Origin: CAZFLY01 sp964519995
Lineage (GTDB): Bacteria; Planctomycetota; Phycisphaerae; Sedimentisphaerales; Anaerobacaceae
Assembly (NCBI GenBank): GCA_964519995.1
Contig: CAZFLY010000001.1
Span: forward strand, 121,216 to 185,215
Direction: 5' to 3'
DNA length: 64,000 nucleotides
The position numbers were made by a program, and so were the translations under genes. Below, piece after piece: positions 43,369 through 49,831 of this stretch (positions are counted from its first letter, which is position 1; each line of letters starts with the position of its first letter). The notes below the pieces were generated by a model. That model saw only the letters and a list, made by a program, of their open reading frames with translations. It searched no databases and was not told the origin of the DNA.

Positions 43369-43977
43369 ATGACAAAGATGCAGATACTGGCCAAGAGCAT
43401 CCTGACGGTCCTCGGCATCCACGGCTTGGTCATTGCGTATGGCTATTATCCGGGCCATTATGTGTCCAAAGGCACGGCTCTGCCGGTACTGACGGAGGTA
43501 CTGTCCCTCTCAGCTTTTACGGTTCTCGCCGCATCTGTCGTCTATTTTCTCGTTTTCAAAAACACACGCCTGTCTCAGAAGATAGCCGGGCCAGGCCAGG
43601 TTCTGGATCCGGCAGATGCGCGGGTTTGGCTAGTAAAATCGCTCCGCATAGGTCTTCTATTCACCGGCCTGATGCTTTTAGTTGGCTCCATGCAGGATCT
43701 AGTCAAAATCTTAAAGGTTTTCCTTCTTATCCGCCCTGCGGTCAGTGACATAATTGCATTCAAAAGCATCCCCAGAATCCTTAGGCTGTCCTATCCACAG
43801 TGGTATAGGAATATATACGGCTTTCTAAAAGTACTTCTGGCTATATACCTTATCTGCGGCGCACCACATCTCGTCCGCTGGCAGGTTAGGCACACGGCGA
43901 CAGCAGACTCTAATACAAAGCCAGAAAGTATCCCAGATTCTGTCAATACAACTTCACAGGGGAAAACAAATGAATAG
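43369..43977 (+). CDS. Four-helix membrane protein, first of a tandem paralogue pair
   Basis: 202 residues with four predicted membrane helices. I do not recognise the family. It shares with the next gene the same layout and two motifs: KIAGPG after the second helix (KRIAGED in the next protein) and the end IYLICGAPHLVRWQVRHT (IYLLCGAPHFVRWHVKKT). The last eight bases overlap the next gene. The start is the ATG at 43369 with no strong ribosome binding site. Small integral membrane proteins of this kind could be transport accessory or stress proteins; no function is claimed. Confidence 0.7.
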   Translation: MTKMQILAKSILTVLGIHGLVIAYGYYPGHYVSKGTALPVLTEVLSLSAFTVLAASVVYFLVFKNTRLSQKIAGPGQVLDPADARVWLVKSLRIGLLFTGLMLLVGSMQDLVKILKVFLLIRPAVSDIIAFKSIPRILRLSYPQWYRNIYGFLKVLLAIYLICGAPHLVRWQVRHTATADSNTKPESIPDSVNTTSQGKTNE

Positions 43978-44515
43978 AATACACTCTTTCGCCAAACTTG
44001 CACTTGCAGCTATCGGCATTTTCTTTGCGCTGCGAATAGCTCCTCAGCTACTAACTGTTTTTATGATCGTGCAAATAAGGCCCTCCGTGATGTCCTTCTG
44101 GGTAGCGGGTGCATGGGCTGTGGCGCTTTGTCTATGTATAGTAATACTGCTCTACGTCTTCGTGTACAAACGAGAGCAGTTAGCCAAACGAATTGCAGGT
44201 GAAGATGACCTAAACAAGCAAGATTCGCAAATGCACTGGCTGCCTGTGGCTTTTCGGTTGGTATGTATCGCAGGCGGCCTATACGGCCTTTACCTGGTTC
44301 TGTTCCAAGTACCATATTTTATTATACAGTACATAAGCTACACACACTCCCAATTAACAACTGTATATGGGCAATGGATTACCGAAAGAGTCTTGAGCCT
44401 TCTGATAGTACTGGCAATTGCCATCTATTTACTCTGTGGCGCCCCACATTTTGTCCGCTGGCACGTGAAGAAGACTCTCGAACAATGTAAGAAACAGTCA
44501 GAGATAAACAGGTAG
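43970..44515 (+). CDS. Four-helix membrane protein, second of a tandem paralogue pair
   Basis: 181 residues, four predicted membrane helices, ending IYLLCGAPHFVRWHVKKT. Clearly homologous to the preceding gene by matching motifs at matching positions, so the two arose by tandem duplication. The ATG overlaps the first gene's end by eight bases and has AGGGG about eight bases upstream. Function unknown. It converges with the DUF6263-like gene 14 bp away. Confidence 0.7.
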   Translation: MNRIHSFAKLALAAIGIFFALRIAPQLLTVFMIVQIRPSVMSFWVAGAWAVALCLCIVILLYVFVYKREQLAKRIAGEDDLNKQDSQMHWLPVAFRLVCIAGGLYGLYLVLFQVPYFIIQYISYTHSQLTTVYGQWITERVLSLLIVLAIAIYLLCGAPHFVRWHVKKTLEQCKKQSEINR

Positions 44516-44529
44516 GTTTTTCTGAGCAC

Positions 44530-45516
44530 TTACTCCTTTCGCTCTGTCATCTCGGTGGTTACAACGCCCTTTATCATAGTAGGAATAGTCAACTCCTGTG
44601 GTGGCTCCATCTTGTTGATTACGGTCATCTCGCCGGAAATATCCTGCTCGACCTTGCTTTTTGTGATTAGGCCGGTTGACTCCTGCACATACATAAGGCC
44701 CTTCTGCGTTCCGGAGAGCTTGTGCGTCATCTTCATAGAACCCACAACTGCCGGTTCTACATTAGGGATCGGCTCAATCTTGGAGGTAACTTCAAGCGTC
44801 GCAACGTCGTCTTTTCGCTCTTTCAAAGTAAGATTGCTTTCAATGCTCATCGCTACGCCTTTGAATAGATCGACTCTTTTCGTCCACGTATCGCCAACGG
44901 CTACCGGATTATCAGGATATATTCCCATTGCGCCCTGAGTGAAATGCCTTATGGCACTGTCAGTTATGTACTGCCGCAAGCTCACCATAATCTCATCCAC
45001 CATAGAGCCTTGCGGCAGTTTCTTGCGGATGTTCTCACTCATTTTTTCGAGGCCCCCAATTGATAAGACGTATGCCGTAGGCGTCAGCTTCAGCGAATAT
45101 CCTTCTCCGATAAGGGCCACGTAACCAAGCGCCGATGGTGGTACAGACACATCCTTCTTTGATGAATCATACTCTATGACGCCCATCGGTCCTTTCTGAC
45201 CGAATTGCGTCCAAACATACGTGCAGATGAAATCCATATTGCCATGGTCATCTACATCATTGACATCAAAGTTTATTCCAATGCCGGTAGTTTGCTCAAT
45301 ATTCTGAGGCTGACCCATAACAGTCTGAGAGATTTTCTGTTCGTTGACCGTTTTCATATAATATTTCTGACCCTTCTCAAGCCTGAGCCTGAAATTGACC
45401 TTCTCCTCATCAGCCGGGCCCGCGCTTACTATAAAAATAATCCCGGCCACGATTGCGGTCAGAATAACTGCGACAATGACAGGCAAAAAAATCCTCACCA
45501 TTCTCAGGTGACTCAT
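44530..45516 (-). CDS. DUF6263-like exported protein
   Basis: From the ATG at 45516 (GGAAGGGA six bases upstream) there are 328 residues. A single N-terminal membrane helix (about 7-28) anchors a large beta-rich periplasmic part: LRLEKGQKYYMKTVNEQKIS near the start, VAVGDTWTKRVDL, and LMYVQESTGLITKSKVEQDI near the end. The arrangement is that of the DUF6263 family, whose function is not known. A TTG five codons upstream is in frame but less likely. Confidence 0.7.
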   Translation of the reverse strand: MSHLRMVRIFLPVIVAVILTAIVAGIIFIVSAGPADEEKVNFRLRLEKGQKYYMKTVNEQKISQTVMGQPQNIEQTTGIGINFDVNDVDDHGNMDFICTYVWTQFGQKGPMGVIEYDSSKKDVSVPPSALGYVALIGEGYSLKLTPTAYVLSIGGLEKMSENIRKKLPQGSMVDEIMVSLRQYITDSAIRHFTQGAMGIYPDNPVAVGDTWTKRVDLFKGVAMSIESNLTLKERKDDVATLEVTSKIEPIPNVEPAVVGSMKMTHKLSGTQKGLMYVQESTGLITKSKVEQDISGEMTVINKMEPPQELTIPTMIKGVVTTEMTERKE

Positions 45517-45969
45517 GAAATTCCCTTCCAATTATGCTTATAAATTCATATTCACTCAATATATAGCCACGGTCTTTCCCACTAGCGAAGAACGATAAAC
45601 CGCCTGGTATTTCAACAGCCTATATGCGATCCAATAAAAACTTCCTGGCCAACGCCACAATAACCGTCCGCTTGTTCCTATGGCTAACCACTTTGCCGTA
45701 CTGCCGACTTTGCTAGTGGTGCCTACCATCATTGTAAGCAACGAAACCGCGAACTACTCGGACGGATTTAGCTCCAACACGCTTTGTTCTTCTTCGTTTA
45801 TTGTCGTTTATGTATTGGAACTTTGAGCTCTGATACTTTACCGATTTTATAGATTATTTGCAACCGCCTCCGCTACGAAAAATCGCTGTCTATATTATTA
45901 TAGGACGGTGTGAATGGCTTCAGTCCATCGATGAAGGTCAATCAAGTCGCATAGCTAAACTTTTGTGGG
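45517..45969. other. Gene-free interval between the DUF6263-like gene and ldh
   Basis: About 450 bp. A 61-codon minus-strand frame (45556-45741) has no ribosome binding site or recognisable sequence. No repeat or RNA gene stands out; the stretch probably holds the promoter of the 45516 gene. Confidence 0.35.
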
Positions 45970-46917
45970 TTAGCCCTTAATTTTTTCGAGCACTTCTCTG
46001 ATTGTCTGCGCAGAAGCCCGCAGAGCATGCAGCTCATCAGCAGCCAACTCTGCGTCAATTGTCATCTTGACGCCGGTATCGCCTACGACGCACGGCACGC
46101 TAAGGCAGACATCTTTAATTCCATATTGACCATCCAAAAAGCTCGATACAGTCAGTATGCTGTGCTCATTTCGCAAGATAGTTTCGGTAATACGGACAAG
46201 TGACAATCCAATACCATAATATGTCGAGCCTTTGTAGCCGATTATGTGATAAGCGGAGTTGCGAACCTCCTCAGCAATCCTGCGATGGTGTTCGCTGTAA
46301 TCACATGCCCTGCATATCTTACAGTAATCCCGTAGAGACACACCCGCAATATGGCTCATGCTCCAGGCTGCAACTTCACTATCGCCGTGCTCGCCGAGAA
46401 TGTATGCGTGAACGTTACGGGCATCGATCTTGCAATGTTGGCTGAGCAGATACTTTAACCTTGCGCTATCCAATACTGTGCCCGAGCCTATGACACGCTG
46501 GTAATTCCATTTAAGTTCTTTCAAGGCCACGTAAGTCAGAGCGTCAACCGGATTTGTCACCATCACAAACACAGCTGAGCAGTCCTGTTTTGAAATCTCG
46601 TGACAAATCGACCTGACTATTTGAGCGTTTTTTTGTATCAAATCCAAACGACTCTGGCCCGGCTGCTGTTTTGCACCGGCTGTAACTACAATGATGTCGG
46701 CGTCGGCGCAGTCGGAATAATCACCCTTTTTAATCTTTACCGGTGGTATGAAAGGCAAACCATGTGACAGGTCGAGAACCTCGCCCTCGACTCGATTTGG
46801 GTCGATATCTATAAGCGCGATTTCTCCAGCCACTCCGGTCGGCAGCAAGGCATATATGTACGCTGTGCCGACAGAACCTGCTCCGATTACCACAACCTTT
46901 TTCTGACGGTAAGGCAT
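45970..46917 (-). CDS. ldh: L-lactate dehydrogenase
   Basis: Reduces pyruvate to lactate with NADH. 315 residues: Rossmann GAGSVGTAY, the specificity loop AGAKQQPGQSRLDLI with Gln where malate dehydrogenases have Arg (so lactate rather than malate), NPVDALTYV, and the catalytic His in LGEHGDSE. Suggests fermentative or redox-balancing metabolism. Lone gene with a palindromic repeat just upstream. Confidence 0.9.
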   Translation of the reverse strand: MPYRQKKVVVIGAGSVGTAYIYALLPTGVAGEIALIDIDPNRVEGEVLDLSHGLPFIPPVKIKKGDYSDCADADIIVVTAGAKQQPGQSRLDLIQKNAQIVRSICHEISKQDCSAVFVMVTNPVDALTYVALKELKWNYQRVIGSGTVLDSARLKYLLSQHCKIDARNVHAYILGEHGDSEVAAWSMSHIAGVSLRDYCKICRACDYSEHHRRIAEEVRNSAYHIIGYKGSTYYGIGLSLVRITETILRNEHSILTVSSFLDGQYGIKDVCLSVPCVVGDTGVKMTIDAELAADELHALRASAQTIREVLEKIKG

Positions 46918-46953
46918 AAGGGGCCTTCCATAATATTTTTGAATTTTAAAATG

Positions 46954-47107
46954 TTTTATAGAAAACTATGTATGTTGTCATTTCGAGCGAACCGAATGTG
47001 AGTCGAGAAATCTGCTACTAATAGATTTCTCCGCCTCGCCCCAGTGCTTTCTTGCGAAAGCAAGAACGGGGGCTTCGGTCGAAATGACATCTAATCTTTT
47101 CTACAAA
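46954..47107. repeat. MITE-like palindromic repeat, copy 4
   Basis: Outer ends TTTTATAGAAAA and TTTTCTACAAA are imperfect inverted copies; inner GTCATTTCGAGCGA and CGGTCGAAATGAC, with GAAATCT/AGATTTC and CTTTCTTGCGAAAG modules shared with copy 1. It lies between ldh and tadA and overlaps no conserved coding sequence. Confidence 0.82.
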
Positions 47108-47113
47108 GCAATC

Positions 47114-47629
47114 TCAAAACGGAAAATTCAACGAATTATTTTTCAAGTCGTCTTTGTTTAGGCGTTTTTTTTGGAAGAAATCCTGCAAAAGCTTGACACA
47201 TTCGTCAGCCAGAACGCCGCTCGTCACCTCCAGCCGATGATTCAGCCGGCCATCTGTCACGATGTTATACAGACTTTTTACCGCGCCTGTTTTTTGGTCG
47301 TCACAGCCATACACTAATCTATCCATTCTGCTTAGTACCAATGCCCCCGCACACATAGGGCAAGGCTCTAATGTCACATACATCGTGCAGCCGTTCAGCC
47401 GCCAGCTCTGTAGGAATTCCGCCGCCTGTGTCAGTGCAATGATTTCTGCATGTGCTGTGGGATCTTTAAGTTGCTCTCGCTGATTATATGCCTTTGCGAT
47501 GATTTGATTTTTATGGACGATTACCGCCCCAATCGGAACATCGCCATTTTCCTCGGCAATATTGGCCTGCTCAATCGCAAGCTTCATAAATTTCTCGTCT
47601 GATTTATTTATTGTTTCATCTGTTGTCAT
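47114..47629 (-). CDS. tadA: tRNA-specific adenosine deaminase
   Basis: Deaminates A34 of tRNA-Arg(ACG) to inosine. From the ATG at 47629 (MTTDETINKSDEKF, GAAGAA upstream) there are 171 residues: zinc and catalytic HAEIIALTQA and PCPMCAGALV, plus SRMDRLVYGCDDQKTGAV. The frame is open further upstream (to 47749) inside the neighbouring gene, but this extension is not family-like. It overlaps the end of the DUF1780-like gene by 14 bp. Confidence 0.93.
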   Translation of the reverse strand: MTTDETINKSDEKFMKLAIEQANIAEENGDVPIGAVIVHKNQIIAKAYNQREQLKDPTAHAEIIALTQAAEFLQSWRLNGCTMYVTLEPCPMCAGALVLSRMDRLVYGCDDQKTGAVKSLYNIVTDGRLNHRLEVTSGVLADECVKLLQDFFQKKRLNKDDLKNNSLNFPF

Positions 47630-48248
47630 ATTCTTCTTCATTGGTCGAAAAGGAGTTCTCTTTTCTGAATAATTTCCCGACGTTCGCTCTGATGAAATCT
47701 GGAGCATTTTCTCTGGCACAAAAGATGAAACATACTCCACCATTCCCAACTATTGATACCGAACGCCATTTCTTCCACTCATCTGGCAAGACATATTCAA
47801 TACTTGAAATTCCCCAATGGCCGATATTTTCATAAAATAGTACATCTATATTTTTTACTTCTGCAGAATCTATTATGTACAATTTTAGTTTTTCCCGCAT
47901 TAGGTTTACTATTTCTTGGAGGGTAATTTCTTGAGGAGTACTAGATGTGAAGAGGTCAGAAACTTTTTTTGCACATCGTGCTTTTCTCAAAGAATCTTTA
48001 AATTCCTTATGCCTCTTACGACCTTTTTCTTGTATTTCTTTAACTTGGAACTTTGCACTTCGAAAAGTAATATCAATGGGTTCCTCATTATGATATTTAA
48101 CCTCTTCTTTGTTGAAGGGGATTCCAAGGTTTTTCAAAAATTTCTCTACAACCCACACTTCGCGGTCTTTTTTTCTCTTCGGGGAGAAGAAATCAACAGA
48201 TTTCTCTCTTGCCTTTATTATTTCATTGATAAACTTGCCTTCATTCAT
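47616..48248 (-). CDS. DUF1780-like protein (putative nuclease fold)
   Basis: 210 residues. The region RKKDREVWVVEKFLKNLGIPF, followed by DITFRSAKFQVKEIQEKGRKR, resembles DUF1780: an Asp-x-x-Phe-Arg and a later Glu/Lys pair as in restriction-endonuclease-like folds. The C-terminal part (YEN IGHWGISS, SVSIVGNGGVCFIFCA) is an extension I do not recognise. AT-rich codon use and the surrounding repeat arrays suggest recent arrival. It overlaps tadA and could be co-translated with it. The nuclease idea is an inference from faint similarity. Confidence 0.55.
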   Translation of the reverse strand: MNEGKFINEIIKAREKSVDFFSPKRKKDREVWVVEKFLKNLGIPFNKEEVKYHNEEPIDITFRSAKFQVKEIQEKGRKRHKEFKDSLRKARCAKKVSDLFTSSTPQEITLQEIVNLMREKLKLYIIDSAEVKNIDVLFYENIGHWGISSIEYVLPDEWKKWRSVSIVGNGGVCFIFCARENAPDFIRANVGKLFRKENSFSTNEEEYDNR

Positions 48249-48270
48249 TTCTTAAAAGGGAAACTTAAGA

Positions 48271-48439
48271 TTATCAACTAACGACTATCGACTAAGTTAT
48301 CACCTGTTCAACTACTTTTGTTTTCTGCTAGTAGTAATTATTGAACAGTGAAGCAGTAGAAAGTTGACCGCATTTGAGCACTCATGTTTTTTTTACCGCT
48401 CAACTATTCACCTGCTCAAATGCTCAACTGCTCTATTTT
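48271..48439. repeat. Heptamer-phased arrays downstream of the four-helix-bundle gene
   Basis: Three blocks in 7-bp steps: 48271-48298 (TTATCAA, CTAACGA, CTATCGA, CTAAGTT); 48341-48382 (TTGAACA, GTGAAGC, AGTAGAA, AGTTGAC, CGCATTT, GAGCACT); and 48398-48439 in the inverted sense (GCTCAAC, TATTCAC, CTGCTCA, AATGCTC, AACTGCT, CTATTTT). The last reaches the stop codon region of the gene at 48433. Confidence 0.75.
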
Positions 48440-48801
48440 TGTCGGTTCACCAAGCCGTTGATTAATCCGCTTAGCATTTTTGCGACTTCTTCCAAGTCTC
48501 GGCGAAGTTGCTCGTGACCGGTTTTAGCAATCAACTCCCTCCTGTATGCCAACTCCAGCAACGGCACACACTCCTGAATACTACCTCGTGCAATAATAAA
48601 GAAATTTTTACGATCCGCCTTTGTAAATCGCCCATTGCCTTCAGCGATATTTGCGGCTATTGATAATACAGCTCTGTTGAGTTGGTCAGCCAAAAAATCA
48701 TAGCCACGAGGAAACTGTTCAGTCTTTGTCGCAATTCTATCTGCAAGATCAATTGCCTTCTGATAAACCACAAGTTTTTCAAATACAAAACTCATTGGCA
48801 A
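48433..48801 (-). CDS. Four-helix-bundle protein of the S23 / 23S rRNA intervening-sequence family
   Basis: 122 residues: FEKLVVYQKAIDLADRI, FPRGYDFLADQLNRAVLSIA, NIAEGNGRFTKADRKNFFII and GSIQECVPLLELAYRREL are the four helices and the conserved NIAEG motif of this family. Members were first found inside 23S rRNA insertions and are also found as free genes and near diversity-generating elements; their role is unknown. Here the gene is bracketed by heptamer-phased arrays on both sides with no rRNA around, so it looks like a small mobile or island gene. Confidence 0.85.
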   Translation of the reverse strand: MPMSFVFEKLVVYQKAIDLADRIATKTEQFPRGYDFLADQLNRAVLSIAANIAEGNGRFTKADRKNFFIIARGSIQECVPLLELAYRRELIAKTGHEQLRRDLEEVAKMLSGLINGLVNRQK

Positions 48802-48820
48802 TTTACAATACCTTGAGTAT

Positions 48821-49076
48821 GAAAGTAGATAGTAGAGAGGAGACCGCAGGTGAATATGTCTTGAGCTTCAATTCTACACAAAATCATCTCACCGATTTTC
48901 TTTTTTCGCTCTACTTTCTATTATCTACTATTCACCTGCTCTATTTTTGCCTTCATTTGAAAGTAGAACAGTAGACCGCAGTAGAGAGCAATTTTCTCAA
49001 GGTTTACCTGTACACCTACATTCGGTAACAGGTGCAGTTTTGCTCTACTTTCAACTATCTACTCTCTACTGCTCTG
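48821..49076. repeat. Heptamer-phased arrays upstream of the four-helix-bundle gene
   Basis: Four blocks: 48821-48855 (GAAAGTA, GATAGTA, GAGAGGA, GACCGCA, GGTGAAT); 48908-48942 (GCTCTAC, TTTCTAT, TATCTAC, TATTCAC, CTGCTCT), the inverted counterpart; 48959-48986 (GAAAGTA, GAACAGT, AGACCGC, AGTAGAG); and 49042-49076 (GCTCTAC, TTTCAAC, TATCTAC, TCTCTAC, TGCTCTG), again inverted. So two nested inverted pairs. Confidence 0.8.
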
Positions 49077-49094
49077 TGCCGGTAAAACCGGCAC

Positions 49095-49167
49095 TACCCC
49101 CAAGGGGAGTCGAACCCCTGTCTCCAGGATGAGAACCTGATATCCTAGGCCACTAGACGATGGGGGC
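49095..49167 (-). tRNA. tRNA-Glu (anticodon CUC)
   Basis: Minus strand: acceptor GCCCCCA/TGGGGGT, D arm CGTCTAGTGGCCTAGGA, anticodon loop TTCTCAT (CTC), T arm AGGGG-TTCGACT-CCCCT. CCA not encoded. Confidence 0.95.
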
Positions 49168-49173
49168 ATAACT

Positions 49174-49243
49174 CGTGTTTCGTCGTTCGTGACTCGTGGC
49201 CCGTTTAAGATTCACGAATCACTATGCACGATTCACGAAAATA
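49174..49243. repeat. Heptamer-phased inverted array between tRNA-Glu and tRNA-Met
   Basis: CGTGTTT, CGTCGTT, CGTGACT, CGTGGCC, CGTTTAA, then the opposite-sense GATTCAC, GAATCAC, TATGCAC, GATTCAC, GAAAATA. The entire spacer between the two tRNA genes is built in 7-bp steps. Confidence 0.78.
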
Positions 49244-49315
49244 GCGGCGGTCGGACTCGAACCGACGACCCTGGGCTTATGAATCCCATGCTCTAACCAA
49301 CTGAGCTACGCCGCC
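49242..49315 (-). tRNA. tRNA-Met (anticodon CAU, elongator-type)
   Basis: Minus strand: acceptor GGCGGCG/CGCCGCT, anticodon loop TTCATAA (CAT), T arm GTCGG-TTCGAGT-CCGAC. The paired first base argues against an initiator; a tRNA-Ile with modified C34 cannot be excluded by sequence alone. CCA not encoded. Confidence 0.92.
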
Positions 49316-49384
49316 TCTGTCAACAGCCATAACATAACAAGTTGACGCACAGACTGTCAATCACCCACCCCAAAACTGACAAAG

Positions 49385-49458
49385 CACGCCCGGCAGGACT
49401 CGAACCTGCGACCTACGGATTAGAAATCCGTTGCTCTATCCAACTGAGCTACGGGCGC
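49385..49458 (-). tRNA. tRNA-Arg (anticodon UCU)
   Basis: Minus strand: acceptor GCGCCCG/CGGGCGT, D arm TAGCTCAGTTGGATAGAGCA, anticodon stem ACGGA/TCCGT with loop TTTCTAA (TCT), T arm GCAGG-TTCGAGT-CCTGC. CCA not encoded. Confidence 0.95.
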
Positions 49459-49831
49459 AAATAAATGAAAAATCTTCTCCTGGTCAGATACCCAATCAAG
49501 TTGTGGTTTCTTGAAAAAAATAAGATCAGAAAAACACCTGATAAAATTTATAGCCGAGCTGCTGATTTTGCAAGATAATTAAGCTCCCTCGCCGGGGCCT
49601 CCATGAGATCAGCAACTGAAGCAAACCATTAAATACAAAAGAAAAAAACCCAAGGTAAAAAGCGGGTAACAACCTGCCATATTGGCACGATTAAAAAATC
49701 TTCCCTAAATTGTAATCCTTTTCTATTACTTTATTTACAATTACTTCTTGTTTGGGCACGTTCTTTGCTATTATATATTGTAGGTTCTACGGCAACTGGT
49801 GTCCTTTTGACACAAGATAGGGATTTTGACC
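49459..49831. other. clpB promoter region
   Basis: About 370 bp of AT-rich DNA. I see no CIRCE inverted repeat. A TTGTTT-(15)-TATTAT sequence near 49749-49775 is a weak candidate promoter for clpB. No gene or repeat is evident. Confidence 0.35.

Noticed and set aside
45556..45741. 61-codon minus-strand ORF
   Set aside because: No ribosome site; Trp/Ser-rich chance frame.
45970..46917. Malate dehydrogenase
   Set aside because: The specificity residue in the AGAKQQPGQSR loop is Gln, as in lactate dehydrogenases, not Arg.
48271..49076. CRISPR array
   Set aside because: The repeats are 7-base units without spacers of 30 bases, are degenerate and inverted, and no cas genes are present.
49459..49831. 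CIRCE or heat-shock operator before clpB
   Set aside because: No TTAGCACTC/GAGTGCTAA inverted repeat can be found.
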